Below, one piece after another: positions 10,498 through 19,199 of a DNA stretch of 64,000 bases. Position 1 is the first letter of the stretch; the number at the start of each line of letters is the position of its first letter. Under the pieces are notes generated by a model, which searched no databases, was not told the origin of the DNA, and was given only the letters and a program-made list of their open reading frames with translations. A program made the position numbers and the translations under genes. Source of the stretch: Agrobacterium tumefaciens (GTDB taxonomy: Bacteria; Pseudomonadota; Alphaproteobacteria; Rhizobiales; Rhizobiaceae); assembly GCF_005221385.1 (NCBI RefSeq), contig NZ_CP039903.1, positions 2,989,647 to 3,053,646 on the forward strand. The letters are read 5' to 3'.

Positions 10498-12096
10498 ATG
10501 AGCGATATCTTCTCCCACGCCGCATTGAGCAATCTTGCCGAGTTCTCGGTGTCCGAACTGTCAGGTTCCATCAAGCGCACGGTGGAGACGGCTTTCGAGC
10601 AGGTGCGGGTGCGCGGCGAAATTTCCGGCTATCGCGGCCCACATTCTTCCGGCCACGCTTATTTCTCGCTGAAGGACGATCGCGCCCGCATCGATGCGGT
10701 GATCTGGAAAGGCACGTTCTCGCGGCTGAAGTTCCGCCCGGAAGAGGGCATGGAAGTGATTGCGACGGGCAAGGTCACCACCTTTCCTGGCTCCTCGAAA
10801 TACCAGATCGTCATCGAAAGCCTCGAGCCGGCCGGTGCCGGCGCGCTGATGGCACTTCTGGAAGACCGCCGCCGGCGTCTGGCGGCGGAAGGGCTGTTCG
10901 ATGCGGCCCGCAAGCGCCGCCTGCCGTTCATGCCGCATGTCATTGGTGTCGTTACCTCACCCACGGGTGCCGTCATTCGCGATATTCTTCACCGCATTTC
11001 GGATCGCTTTCCGGTCCATGTCGTCGTCTGGCCGGTCAAGGTGCAGGGCGAAGGCTCGGGCGAGGAAGTGGCGAACGCCATTCGCGGTTTTAACGCGCTT
11101 AAGCCCGGCGGCGAGATCGCCCGCCCGGATGTGCTGATTGTTGCCCGTGGCGGCGGCAGTCTGGAGGACCTCTGGGGCTTCAACGATGAAATCGTCGTGC
11201 GCGCTGCGGCTGAAAGTGAAATTCCGCTGATTTCCGCCGTCGGACACGAGACCGATACGACATTGATCGACTATGCCGCCGATGTGCGTGCGCCGACACC
11301 GACAGGCGCCGCCGAAATGGCCGTGCCGGTGCGTGCGGAACTGGAAGCGCAGCTTTCCGGCCTTGCCGCGCGTCTTTCCGGCTCGGTATCGCGACAGATG
11401 GACAATCGCCGCCAGGGCGTGCGGGCGCTGGTGCGGGCGCTGCCGTCGCTAGACCAGCTTCTGGCCCTGCCGCGCCGCCGTTTCGACGAGGCCGCAAGCG
11501 GTCTCGGTCGTGGGCTTGAAATGACCACGCTGAATAAGCGTCGCGCCTTTGAGCGCTCCGCTTCGGGGCTTCGGCCGGAAACCCTTCTCAACGGTCTCAA
11601 ACACCACAGGCAGCGGATCACCGAGCGCATGCACCGGGCCGAGACTTTGGTGGAACGTCGGCTCCTGCAGGGCAAAGGCCGCGTCGATGCCTTCGATTCC
11701 GCGCTGCGTTCGCTGCCCGCCCGCCTGCTTGGCCAGCTGGAGCGGCAGAAGGAACGCGTCGTCACCGCCGCGCGCCGGGCCGATACCGCCGTCCTGCATC
11801 GGATGGCGCAGAACCGCTCGGGCCTTGCCGCCCACAATCGTATCCTGCAATCGCTCTCTTATAAGAACGTGCTGAACCGCGGTTATGCCGTGATCCGTGA
11901 TGAAGAGAACCGGCCGCTGACCCGTGCCGCCGCCATTGCCTCCGGCGCTGTCGTGTCGATGGAATTTGCCGACGGTCGTGTCTCCGCCATCACGACGGGA
12001 GAGGGGACGCCGTCTCCGGATGCCGCCGCGGCACAAAAAAAGAAGCCGGCAAAACCGGCTTCTTCAGGCCCGGGCAATCAGGGCAGTCTGTTTTGA
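10498..12096 (+). CDS. xseA: Exodeoxyribonuclease VII large subunit
   Basis: Large catalytic subunit of exonuclease VII, which degrades single-stranded DNA from both ends to oligonucleotides in repair. 532 residues. N-terminal OB-fold (about 10-110), then the nuclease core with [33 protein letters not shown] and [28 protein letters not shown], a long coiled-coil region (about 280-440), and a lysine/alanine-rich tail. The tail (KKKPAKPAS) coincides with a terminator for the convergent gene. The small subunit xseB is not in the window. Its stop abuts the next gene's stop. Confidence 0.97.
   Translation: MSDIFSHAALSNLAEFSVSELSGSIKRTVETAFEQVRVRGEISGYRGPHSSGHAYFSLKDDRARIDAVIWKGTFSRLKFRPEEGMEVIATGKVTTFPGSSKYQIVIESLEPAGAGALMALLEDRRRRLAAEGLFDAARKRRLPFMPHVIGVVTSPTGAVIRDILHRISDRFPVHVVVWPVKVQGEGSGEEVANAIRGFNALKPGGEIARPDVLIVARGGGSLEDLWGFNDEIVVRAAAESEIPLISAVGHETDTTLIDYAADVRAPTPTGAAEMAVPVRAELEAQLSGLAARLSGSVSRQMDNRRQGVRALVRALPSLDQLLALPRRRFDEAASGLGRGLEMTTLNKRRAFERSASGLRPETLLNGLKHHRQRITERMHRAETLVERRLLQGKGRVDAFDSALRSLPARLLGQLERQKERVVTAARRADTAVLHRMAQNRSGLAAHNRILQSLSYKNVLNRGYAVIRDEENRPLTRAAAIASGAVVSMEFADGRVSAITTGEGTPSPDAAAAQKKKPAKPASSGPGNQGSLF
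12035..12064 (-). terminator. Terminator for the enolase-superfamily gene, inside the xseA coding end
   Basis: Arms AAGAAGCCGG and CCGGCTTCTT (12040-12064, loop CAAAA). Read on the minus strand the stem is followed by a run of T (12040-12035), a textbook rho-independent terminator 33 bases after the minus-strand stop at 12097. The same bases encode the KKKPAKPAS tail of XseA. Confidence 0.8.
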
Positions 12097-13299
12097 TCAG
12101 ATCGACGCCGCATCCGAAACACGGCGGCTGACGGTGAAGGTCTTTTCGATGTCGGGATGCAGTTCCATGCCAAGGCCGGCGCCCGGCGGCACGGTGATCA
12201 TGCCGTTTTTCACTTCCGGCAAGGCGGTGACGAGATCGCGATACCAGGTCTTGTAGAAGGCGCGCACGCTTTCCTGCACCAGCGCATTCGGCGCGTTGAG
12301 CGACAGGTGCGTGGAGGCGCAGAGCACAACCGGGCCGGTGCAATCATGCGGGGCGACCGGCAGATGCCAGGCTTCCGCCATCGAAGCGATCTTGCGCGCC
12401 TCCGAAAGTCCGCCGCACCAGCTGATATCAAGCATCACCACGCCGGCCGCACCCGTTTCCAGAAGATCGCGGAAAGCCCAGCGGGAACCCAGCGTTTCCG
12501 ATGCGGAGATGGGTGCTGGCGAAACGGCGGCATACCGCGTCAGGCTGGAAAGGCTATCCATCTTGATCGGGTCTTCGTGCCAGAAGGTCTGGTAGGGCGT
12601 CAGCGCCTTGGCGATCTGCATGGCGGGCAGAAGCTGCCACATGGAGTGAAACTCCACCATGATATCCATCTTGTCGCCCACCGCCTTGCGGATTTTCTCG
12701 AACGGCTCGAGCGCGCTTTTCAGGTCCGGCATTGAGATATATTGCCCGCGCGTCTTTTCCGCCGCCGCATCGAAAGGCCAGATCTTCATGGCCGTGATGC
12801 CGTCTTCCAAAAGCGAATGGGCAAGCTCGTCCGCCCGGTGCAGGAAGCCGTTCAGGTCGTCGTAATCCTTGCCGCCGGAGAGGCCATAATTGGCAGTCTG
12901 CTGGCCGGTTGCCTTCTTGATGTATTCAGTGCCCGCGCAGGTATTGTAGGTGCGGATTTCCTTGCGGCTGAAACCGCCGAGCAACTGGGCAATCGGCTGG
13001 TTCGTGGCCTTGCCGAAAATATCCCACAGCGCGATATCGAAGGCCGAATTGCCGCGCACTTCCGCGCCCGACGAGCGGAAACCCAGATAACCGACGAGAT
13101 CCTGTGCCAGAAGGTCGATCTGCAGCGGATCGCGGCCGATCACCCGTGGCGCGATATATTCATGCACATAGGTTTCCACCGTCTCGGCGCCATAGAAGGT
13201 TTCACCAAGCCCGGTAATGCCCTCATCCGTATGGACCAGAACCCAAAGCAGGTTTGCCCGTTCCGCCACGCGGACGGTCTCAAGTTTCGTGATTTTCAT
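12097..13299 (-). CDS. Enolase-superfamily (mandelate racemase/muconate cycloisomerase-like) dehydratase
   Basis: 400-residue acid-sugar dehydratase- or racemase-type enzyme. N-terminal capping domain (1-120), then a TIM barrel. Metal ligands are seen as Glu in IMVEFHSMW, Glu in FWHEDPIKM and Glu in ISASETLGSRW. ITAMKIWPFD gives the barrel Lys-x-Trp-Pro segment and APHDCTGPV a candidate catalytic His. The start at 13299 (MKITKLETVRV) has GGAGGAGA before it; the longer frame overlaps the GntR gene and is less likely. It lies 55 bases after the GntR regulator in the same operon. Exact substrate unknown. Confidence 0.92.
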   Translation of the reverse strand: MKITKLETVRVAERANLLWVLVHTDEGITGLGETFYGAETVETYVHEYIAPRVIGRDPLQIDLLAQDLVGYLGFRSSGAEVRGNSAFDIALWDIFGKATNQPIAQLLGGFSRKEIRTYNTCAGTEYIKKATGQQTANYGLSGGKDYDDLNGFLHRADELAHSLLEDGITAMKIWPFDAAAEKTRGQYISMPDLKSALEPFEKIRKAVGDKMDIMVEFHSMWQLLPAMQIAKALTPYQTFWHEDPIKMDSLSSLTRYAAVSPAPISASETLGSRWAFRDLLETGAAGVVMLDISWCGGLSEARKIASMAEAWHLPVAPHDCTGPVVLCASTHLSLNAPNALVQESVRAFYKTWYRDLVTALPEVKNGMITVPPGAGLGMELHPDIEKTFTVSRRVSDAASI

Positions 13300-13354
13300 G
13301 AAGTGTCTCCTCCAGAGGCAGGTGGTGTTCCGTCTGGAACTGCGTTGAAAAAAA

Positions 13355-14062
13355 TCAGGCGATGCCGGCGGCCAGAAGCGCGTGCACGCTTTCATCGAAA
13401 TGCCGCGCCATCAGCGTTGAAGCCGTTTGTGGGTCGCCCGCAGCAATGGCCTGTCCGATGGCGACGTGAAGCTCGCCTGCCGCATGGCGTTGGGCGTCGG
13501 ATGTGCGGCTCTTCCAGCCGATCGGCCAGGTCTGGCGCGTCACATTCTGAAAGGCGCCGAGAATGAGCTCGAAAACCGGGTTCTTGGAGGCTCTGGCAAC
13601 GGCAAGGTGAAAGGCAAGGTCGTGTTCCATGACCTTGTCATTGTCGCCGAAATCCCGCTCCATATTGTTGGCATGGTCGAGAATGGTAAGTGCTTCCGCG
13701 TCCGTGCGCCTGAGCGCCGCCAGCGTCACGGTTCTGACCTCGATGGTGCGGCGTACGTCGTAAATCTGCTGGATGTTGATCTGTTCGGTATGAATGCCAT
13801 GTTCGAACATCAGCGACATCGCACCGTGATCCAGCGTCGCCACCGTGGCGCGCTTGCCGGCGCTGACATCGATCAGCCGCATGGCCGAAAGGGACCGGAA
13901 AGCCTCGCGAACAACCGTGCGTGAGACGCCTAGCTGCTGGGAGAGCGAAAGTTCGCTCGGCAGTTTCGCGCCGGGGGCCAGTTCGTTTTCGCGGATATGG
14001 CGGGTGATCGCGCCGATCGTGCTGCTGACGAGACCGGTTTCATGGGAGATGGCGTTATACAT
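13355..14062 (-). CDS. GntR/FadR-family regulator (FCD domain)
   Basis: 235-residue regulator. Winged HTH at about 12-75 (LAPGAKLPSELSLSQQLGVSRTVVREAFRSLSAMRLIDV), then an FCD ligand-binding domain at about 95-225 with a metal-binding Asp/His set (EHDLAFHLAVARASKNP). FadR-type members usually repress sugar-acid catabolism. Its position directly upstream of an enolase-superfamily dehydratase suggests it is the pathway repressor. A perfect palindrome immediately before its ribosome-binding site suggests autoregulation. Confidence 0.95.
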   Translation of the reverse strand: MYNAISHETGLVSSTIGAITRHIRENELAPGAKLPSELSLSQQLGVSRTVVREAFRSLSAMRLIDVSAGKRATVATLDHGAMSLMFEHGIHTEQINIQQIYDVRRTIEVRTVTLAALRRTDAEALTILDHANNMERDFGDNDKVMEHDLAFHLAVARASKNPVFELILGAFQNVTRQTWPIGWKSRTSDAQRHAAGELHVAIGQAIAAGDPQTASTLMARHFDESVHALLAAGIA

Positions 14063-14071
14063 TTTTCCTCC

Positions 14072-14088
14072 AACCTGTAGTACAGGTT
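14072..14088. promoter_or_regulatory. GntR/FadR-type operator
   Basis: Perfect palindrome AACCTGTA-G-TACAGGTT, 9 bases from the gntR ATG and just upstream of its GGAGG. It holds the core TGT-N-ACA pattern of FadR-subfamily operators, so it is the probable autoregulatory and operon operator. Confidence 0.75.
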
Positions 14089-14170
14089 TATGGAAAATTG
14101 CTTACAGGAATTTTTACGCCGAAACAAGCGTTCATCGCTGGTTGACTGGATGTTTGTCTGATCCACGAAC

Positions 14171-14671
14171 CTACTGCTCGAAATCCTGCAAAAACCTCTT
14201 CAGCAGCCCGTTCAGCGCCGCACGCTCCTCTTCGCTGAGATGAGCGACCAGACGATGCTGGTTTTCGACATGCGCGCCGACTGCATCCTCGACAATGGCG
14301 AGTCCACGCTCCGTCAGCGATATCAACACGCTACGCCGGTCCTGCGGGTTGTGAATGCGCTCCACCAGCCCGACCTTTTCCAGCTGGTCGATCCTGTTGG
14401 TCATGGTGCCCGAACTCACCATGGTCATCGCCAGCAGATCGCCGGGGGAAAGCCGGTAGGGCGGGCCGGCACGCCGCAATGTCGCCAGCACATCGAAAGC
14501 GGAGGAGGAGAGTCCGTGTTTCAAAAGCACGGCCTCAACCTCGCGGCCGAGATGCGTACTGAGCCGGTGCAGGCGCCCAAGCAGGCCCATCGGGCCGACA
14601 TCGAGATCGGGCCGCTCCTTGCGCCATTGCGCCAGAATATGATCGACGTGGTCCAGCGGTTCTTTGCTCAT
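14171..14671 (-). CDS. MarR-family transcriptional regulator
   Basis: 166-residue winged-HTH regulator. The DNA-binding region is at about 55-120 (LSSSAFDVLATLRRAGPPYRLSPGDLLAMTMVSSGTMTNRIDQLEKVGLVERI, then the wing NPQDRRSVLISLTERG). A start two codons earlier (14677) is also possible. It is divergent from a drug/metabolite exporter, the classic MarR arrangement, and two TATCTTGA repeats occupy the shared promoter. It is likely a repressor of itself and the exporter, relieved by a small ligand. Confidence 0.94.
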   Translation of the reverse strand: MSKEPLDHVDHILAQWRKERPDLDVGPMGLLGRLHRLSTHLGREVEAVLLKHGLSSSAFDVLATLRRAGPPYRLSPGDLLAMTMVSSGTMTNRIDQLEKVGLVERIHNPQDRRSVLISLTERGLAIVEDAVGAHVENQHRLVAHLSEEERAALNGLLKRFLQDFEQ

Positions 14672-14691
14672 CACCAAGGCATAACAATTGA

Positions 14692-14709
14692 TATCTTGAC
14701 GTCAAGATA
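14692..14709. promoter_or_regulatory. MarR operator 1
   Basis: Perfect 18-base palindrome TATCTTGACGTCAAGATA in the marR/exporter intergenic region. Its TTGACG can act as the -35 of the exporter promoter, with TAAAGT 16 bases later (14718-14723), so bound repressor would exclude RNA polymerase. Confidence 0.82.
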
Positions 14710-14728
14710 AAATCGACTAAAGTGAATT

Positions 14729-14746
14729 TATCTTGATGTAGAGATT
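14729..14746. promoter_or_regulatory. MarR operator 2 (degenerate)
   Basis: TATCTTGAT followed by GTAGAGATT repeats the left arm of operator 1 with a weaker right arm. The two centres are 37 bases apart. It lies in the exporter leader, just before its ATG at 14753. Confidence 0.6.
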
Positions 14747-14752
14747 CTTGAA

Positions 14753-15616
14753 ATGAAGAAAAATTCGACCTATGCCGCTGACGTGCTGGTGACAGCACTT
14801 GCCCCCGCCATCTGGGGAACCACTTATTTCGTCACCACGGAATTCTTGCCGCAGGGCTACCCTCTTCATGTCGCCATGCTGCGCGCTTTGCCGGCGGGCA
14901 TCCTGCTGCTGCTGTTCGTCCGGAAGTTGCCGGAAGGCATTTGGTGGCCGCGCAGCTTCATTCTTGGCGCGCTGAATTTTTCGTTTTTCTGGGCGATGCT
15001 TTTTGTGTCGGCTTATCGGCTGCCGGGCGGTGTGGCGGCAACGGTGGGCGCGGTGCAACCCCTCATCGTCATTGGCCTTTCCCGGCTGTTTCTGGCAGCG
15101 CCCGTCAGGCCTCTTGCCATCGCCGCCGGCCTGTTAGGTATCGCAGGCGTCGCACTTCTTGTGCTGACGCCCGGAGCGGCGCTGGATGGTATCGGCGTTG
15201 CCGCAGGTCTTGCCGGTGCCGTCTCCATGGCTTTCGGAACGGTGCTGACCCGCAAATGGCGACCACCGGTCTCCAACCTCACCTTCACCGCTTGGCAATT
15301 GACCGCGGGCGGTATTCTGCTCCTGCCGGTTGCCTTTGTTCTGGAGCCGGCCTTGCCAGCGCCGACCGCCGCCAATATTCTCGGCATGGCCTATCTCGGC
15401 CTCATCGGCGCGGCGCTGACCTATCTTCTGTGGTTTCGCGGGCTTGCCCGCATCGAGCCCTCGGCTGCGGCATCGCTCGGTTTTCTAAGCCCTGTCGTCG
15501 CAACTCTTCTGGGCTGGCTGGCGCTCGGCCAAAGCCTCACGCCAACACAGATTGCCGGGTTTGTCGCGGTGCTTTTCAGCATCTGGCTCAGTCAGCGCAG
15601 TCAGTTGCCGAAGTAA
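14753..15616 (+). CDS. EamA/DMT-superfamily exporter
   Basis: 287-residue inner-membrane transporter with ten predicted transmembrane helices formed by two EamA repeats (about 12-135 and 150-280). The N-terminal PAIWGTTYFVTTEFLPQG and the second-repeat FLSPVVATLLGWLALGQSLTPTQIAGF are typical of drug/metabolite transporters. Divergent MarR control with operators in its promoter suggests export of a toxic or signalling metabolite. Substrate unknown. Confidence 0.94.
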   Translation: MKKNSTYAADVLVTALAPAIWGTTYFVTTEFLPQGYPLHVAMLRALPAGILLLLFVRKLPEGIWWPRSFILGALNFSFFWAMLFVSAYRLPGGVAATVGAVQPLIVIGLSRLFLAAPVRPLAIAAGLLGIAGVALLVLTPGAALDGIGVAAGLAGAVSMAFGTVLTRKWRPPVSNLTFTAWQLTAGGILLLPVAFVLEPALPAPTAANILGMAYLGLIGAALTYLLWFRGLARIEPSAAASLGFLSPVVATLLGWLALGQSLTPTQIAGFVAVLFSIWLSQRSQLPK

Positions 15617-15622
15617 GCGTCC

Positions 15623-16861
15623 TCAGGCCCATTCGCCCTTGCGCATGACCGGAACCGTGGAGCCATCCGGCTTCACGCCATCAATATCCACCTTGTCGGA
15701 ACCGATCATCCAGTCGATATGGATGAGGCTGGAATTGCCACCCTGAGCCTTGATCTGCTCCTGCGACAGCGAAGCACCGTCAAGGAAACATTTCGAATAA
15801 CATTGGCCAAGCGCGATGTGGCACGAGGCGTTTTCGTCAAACAGCGTGTTGTAGAACAGGATACCGCTTGCGGATATCGGTGAGGAATGCGGCACCAGCG
15901 CCACTTCGCCGAGACGCCGTGCGCCCTCGTCGGTATCGAGCACCTTGTTCAGCACAGCTTCGCCCTTCGAAGCCTTGGCTTCGACGATACGGCCACCCTG
16001 GAATTTCACCCTTATATCGTCGATCAACGTTCCCTGATGCGACAGGGGCTTGGTGCTGGAAACGTAACCATCCACACGTAGCGCATGCGGCGTGGTGAAT
16101 ACTTCTTCCGTCGGAATATTCGGGTTGCAGGTCACGCCGTTCTTGGCGGTGGAAGCGCCGCCATGCCATTCATGGCCGTCTGCCAGCCCGATCGTCACGT
16201 CCGTGCCGGGGCCGGTGAAATGCAGCGATGCGAAGCGCTCGCCGTTCAGCCACGCGGAGCGCTTGGCAAGATTGGCATTGTGCTGCGCCCATGCCGCCAC
16301 CGGATCGGCAAGATCAACCCGCGAGGCGGCGAAGATGGCGTCTGCGAGCTTTCGGACGGCTTCGTCCTCGGCAATATCCGGGAAGACCTGCTTTGCCCAG
16401 GATGGGTTCGGATAGGAAATGATGTTCCAGTTGATGTCGAAATTGGAAATCTTCTCCAGCGCCGGCTTGTAGGCGGTAGAGTTGGCCTTGTTGGCCCGCG
16501 CCACCTTGGCAGGGTCCTGCTCTGCCAGCAGCATGGGGTTGTCGCCGGCAATCGCCAACCGCGCCGCGCCGTTGGCATAGGCCTTTGCCATGCCTTCATA
16601 GAGCCAGCCGGAAGCCCGGTCGAAATTCGCGTCGCTGGCGTGGCGATAGCGGGAAAGCGTGGTCTCCTCATCGGAATAGAAGGTGGTGACCAGCCCGCCG
16701 CCGGCCATATAGGCGTGTTTGGTCAAAAGCCGCACCAGCGGCAGCGCCGCCAGCGGCGCAGTGATCACCAGATCCTGATCCTTCTGCAATTGCAGGCCGA
16801 CTTTTACGGCGACTTCGGCCAGTTTTTCGAGTTTGACGGGATCGATGGGAGAAACGGTCAT
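15623..16861 (-). CDS. M29-family aminopeptidase
   Basis: 412-residue cytosolic metallo-aminopeptidase of the AmpS/AmpT type, a dimeric di-metal exopeptidase with broad N-terminal specificity. The C-terminal metal-binding region is visible: a Glu in FTTPHALRVDGYVSSTKPL surroundings and in SKGEAVLNKVLDTDEGARRLGE, ALVPHSSPIS, then NTLFDENASCHIALG and SSLIHIDWMIGSDKVDIDG, which has the family's His-x-Asp. Its stop is 6 bases from the convergent exporter stop. No operon partner is evident. Confidence 0.94.
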   Translation of the reverse strand: MTVSPIDPVKLEKLAEVAVKVGLQLQKDQDLVITAPLAALPLVRLLTKHAYMAGGGLVTTFYSDEETTLSRYRHASDANFDRASGWLYEGMAKAYANGAARLAIAGDNPMLLAEQDPAKVARANKANSTAYKPALEKISNFDINWNIISYPNPSWAKQVFPDIAEDEAVRKLADAIFAASRVDLADPVAAWAQHNANLAKRSAWLNGERFASLHFTGPGTDVTIGLADGHEWHGGASTAKNGVTCNPNIPTEEVFTTPHALRVDGYVSSTKPLSHQGTLIDDIRVKFQGGRIVEAKASKGEAVLNKVLDTDEGARRLGEVALVPHSSPISASGILFYNTLFDENASCHIALGQCYSKCFLDGASLSQEQIKAQGGNSSLIHIDWMIGSDKVDIDGVKPDGSTVPVMRKGEWA

Positions 16862-16950
16862 GATCTGCCTTCGTATATTTCAATCGGAGGCGCCGACCAT
16901 AGCCCATTCCTTTCGAAAGCCAAATGCTTTCAAAAGCGTTGGGAGAAGCG

Positions 16951-17427
16951 TCAGTCCGCCACCAGCGGAGCGATGATGGCCTTCAGTGCCGCCTGTGCAT
17001 CTTGGGGCGAAAGTCTCACCTGCAACCCTCTTTGCCCGCCATTCATGTAAACATGCGCATGCGCCATGGCTTCAGCCTCCATGGCTGTTGGCACCTGTTT
17101 CTTCTGCCCGAACGGACTGATGCCGCCGACATGGTAACCCGTGGTCCGCTCCGCATCGGCAGGCTTCATCATGCTGGCGGATTTGCCTCCGAATGCGGCA
17201 GCGAGTTTCTTCATGCTCACCTCACGGTCGGAAGGGACGATGACGCAGACCGGTTTGCCGTCAAGTTCCGCCATCAGCGTTTTCAGCACCAGATGTGGCG
17301 CCTCGCCGATCGCTTCGGCCGCCTGCAGGCCGATGCGGTCGGCATTCGGGTCGTAGTCATAGGTGACGGTGGTGAAGGCAATACCGGCCTTGCTCAGCAT
17401 CTGGGTGGCGCGGGTCGTTTTGGACAT
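16951..17427 (-). CDS. ybaK: Cys-tRNA(Pro)/Cys-tRNA(Cys) deacylase YbaK
   Basis: 158-residue trans-editing deacylase that hydrolyses Cys mis-attached to tRNA-Pro. The YbaK/ProX fold is evident, with LVLKTLMAELDGKPVCVIVPSDREVSMKKLA and the conserved TGYHVGGISPFGQKKQVPT loop that shapes the active site. It follows the ArsC-like gene by 11 bases and is likely co-transcribed with it. Confidence 0.94.
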   Translation of the reverse strand: MSKTTRATQMLSKAGIAFTTVTYDYDPNADRIGLQAAEAIGEAPHLVLKTLMAELDGKPVCVIVPSDREVSMKKLAAAFGGKSASMMKPADAERTTGYHVGGISPFGQKKQVPTAMEAEAMAHAHVYMNGGQRGLQVRLSPQDAQAALKAIIAPLVAD

Positions 17428-17438
17428 GGCGGCTGCGT

Positions 17439-17786
17439 TCAGGCAAGGAGGGTCTGATAGATTTCCGGTTTGAAACCGACGGTTATCTTGCCTTTGGCCT
17501 CGAGTACCGGACGCTTGATCATCGAGGGTTGATCCAGCATCAATCCGATGGCCTTCTCACGGCTAAGATCGGCCTTTTGGTCATCATCCAGTTTCTTGAA
17601 GGTCGTGCCGGCGCGGTTAAGAACCGTTTCCCAGCCGGCGGCATCGCACCATGTCTCCAGATGGGCGCGGTCAATGCCGACCGCCTTGTAGTCATGAAAA
17701 GAATAGTCGATGCCGTTGGTTTCCAGCCAGCTTCTGGCCTTCTTCATCGTGTCGCAGTTCTTGATGCCGTAAATGGTGATCGTCAT
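17439..17786 (-). CDS. ArsC/Spx-family thioredoxin-fold protein
   Basis: 115 residues, the usual length of the ArsC/YffB family. The N-terminal YGIKNCDTMKKARSWLE carries a single active-site Cys (residue 9), and the C-terminal half has the conserved LMLDQPSMIKRPVLE segment. The YffB subgroup is thought to be a glutathione-dependent reductase rather than an arsenate reductase. The start at 17786 gives the normal N-terminus and has GAGG before it; the longer frame is not supported. Confidence 0.92.
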   Translation of the reverse strand: MTITIYGIKNCDTMKKARSWLETNGIDYSFHDYKAVGIDRAHLETWCDAAGWETVLNRAGTTFKKLDDDQKADLSREKAIGLMLDQPSMIKRPVLEAKGKITVGFKPEIYQTLLA

Positions 17787-18019
17787 GCTGCCAGCCTCTT
17801 TGTCTTCAGCCTTCCGGCATAACAAAATATCCGGCTTATTCAACCCGCTGCCCGAGGTGCCCTGCAGGCTTTTCGGAGCGTGATGTCTGAGCCATGCGAA
17901 ATCGCCATAGCTGATATCCAAACGAGCGCGAGCAAAGCTGCATGGCTTCCTTGCTACATCATGAGTTGTAGAAGGGGCCGAAAATACCCATTATCTGGGC
18001 ATCAAAGATGGAGAGAAAA

Positions 18020-18187
18020 ATGCGTCAGGTTGCAAAGACATCGCGTAACTTCTTCGGTGAAACTTTCGCCGTTCTCGGTGCAGCGCTCTCGGTTTCGGCC
18101 GCTGTTCGCGCACATCGCAAGCCCGCCCGTGCCGATCTCGAAGCCCTCGGCATCGACGGTAAGGCTTTCGACAAGGTACAGCTCTAA
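18020..18187 (+). CDS. Small conserved-looking protein, unknown function
   Basis: 55 residues starting MRQVAKTSRNFFGETFAVLG and ending GIDGKAFDKVQL. There is one hydrophobic stretch (about 13-29, FAVLGAALSVSAAVRA) followed by a basic RAHRKPARADLEALGI segment. GGAGAG lies about 6 bases before the ATG. The Ala-rich helix and the C-terminal LEALGID segment look like a real protein; comparable small ORFs with an LGIDxxAF ending are common in rhizobia from memory. Function unknown. Confidence 0.65.
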   Translation: MRQVAKTSRNFFGETFAVLGAALSVSAAVRAHRKPARADLEALGIDGKAFDKVQL

Positions 18188-18204
18188 GCTGGTTGTCATT
18201 CGTA

Positions 18205-18224
18205 GCGAGGCGGCATCGCCTCGC
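18205..18224. repeat. Short palindromic hairpin element
   Basis: GCGAGGCG and CGCCTCGC around GCAT form a perfect 8-base stem 17 bases after the small ORF's stop, in a region without a gene. It could be a terminator without a T-run or a member of a dispersed REP-like family, which a genome-wide search would show. Confidence 0.45.
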
Positions 18225-18389
18225 TTGCGCTCGGGTCGAAATCCATATCGGTTTTGACGGACGAGCTGGACGCGCGGGTATGGCTCGAGAAGCGTTCCGT
18301 ATTCACGCAGGAAGGTCCCACATAGTTCTCGAACGGCAGTTGTGGGATAAATTGTCAGCGCTGGATTGCTGCGTTGCTTCGAGCGCAGG

Positions 18390-19106
18390 TCATCGCACCG
18401 CTGCACTCTGTTTCGGCCGCTTCGACGGGCCGATCACTTTTTCCGACAAATATAACTGGCTCTCAGGCCGCTCATAACGATCCGCTTTCGCTGAAAGCGC
18501 AAAGCGTGCCAGAGATTCGTGCCGTGTTTCGCCATTATGGCTGAAGACAAGCTCGAAATTACCCGCCAGCCAGCTATAGGGTTTACCAGCGGGCATAGGC
18601 TCAATCTTCCCACAGCCATAGATCATGGTGAGATGCGGCGTAAAAGACGATGCCGTAATAAAGGGAAGGTTTGCCCGCCAAAGGGTACGTTGCAATATCT
18701 TCACCAGAGCCTTTATCTCCGGCATTTCGCGGCTGCTTCTCATAACCAGACTATTGCGATTGCCGAAAAGCGACGTTTCTTCGAAAGTGATAGGAACAGG
18801 CCGCGCCTCAATTTCCCCCAGCGCCGCCTTTAGCCTGTTTATCAGCCCGCGAGGCGCAGTCTCGAAACATCCGATACAGAGCAGGGTTATGTGCAGAAGC
18901 TCCGCTGGATAGGCCGCTCGTTTTGTCCGTCCTTCCGCATGGCGCGCTGCATCGGCAAAGATCCTATCGGCCAGGGCTGCCGGTGGTTTCAACAACAAGA
19001 GAAGCTTGCTGCGAAATCGCGGATTGAGACGCTGTATTTTTTGCGGCTCCAGCCCTTCGAAGAAAAGCTGCTGTAAACCTCCCTTATCCGTCAACTCGAA
19101 ACCCAT
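18390..19106 (-). CDS. 2H phosphoesterase (2'-5' RNA ligase/ThpR family)
   Basis: 238 residues. Two H-x-T signatures define the 2H phosphoesterase active site: HITLLCIG (about 72-79) and HLTMIYG (about 156-162). Members act as RNA 2',3'-cyclic phosphodiesterases or 2'-5' ligases. Both N- and C-terminal tails are longer than the ~180-residue core; the C-terminal SKRPKQSAAVR tail may be disordered. It stands alone, with no obvious operon. Confidence 0.88.
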   Translation of the reverse strand: MGFELTDKGGLQQLFFEGLEPQKIQRLNPRFRSKLLLLLKPPAALADRIFADAARHAEGRTKRAAYPAELLHITLLCIGCFETAPRGLINRLKAALGEIEARPVPITFEETSLFGNRNSLVMRSSREMPEIKALVKILQRTLWRANLPFITASSFTPHLTMIYGCGKIEPMPAGKPYSWLAGNFELVFSHNGETRHESLARFALSAKADRYERPESQLYLSEKVIGPSKRPKQSAAVR

Positions 19107-19199
19107 GACGACGCTCCACAGCCTTTACCAAGGCTGCGATATTATCATCGCCAGAAGAAATTAAAAGAACAAAAGTAGAACGTATTGGCCGTTTCAAGC

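Noticed and set aside
18002..18406. 134-codon minus-strand ORF
   Set aside because: Overlaps the 55-residue plus-strand gene and the hairpin; Arg/Cys-rich sequence typical of a non-coding frame.
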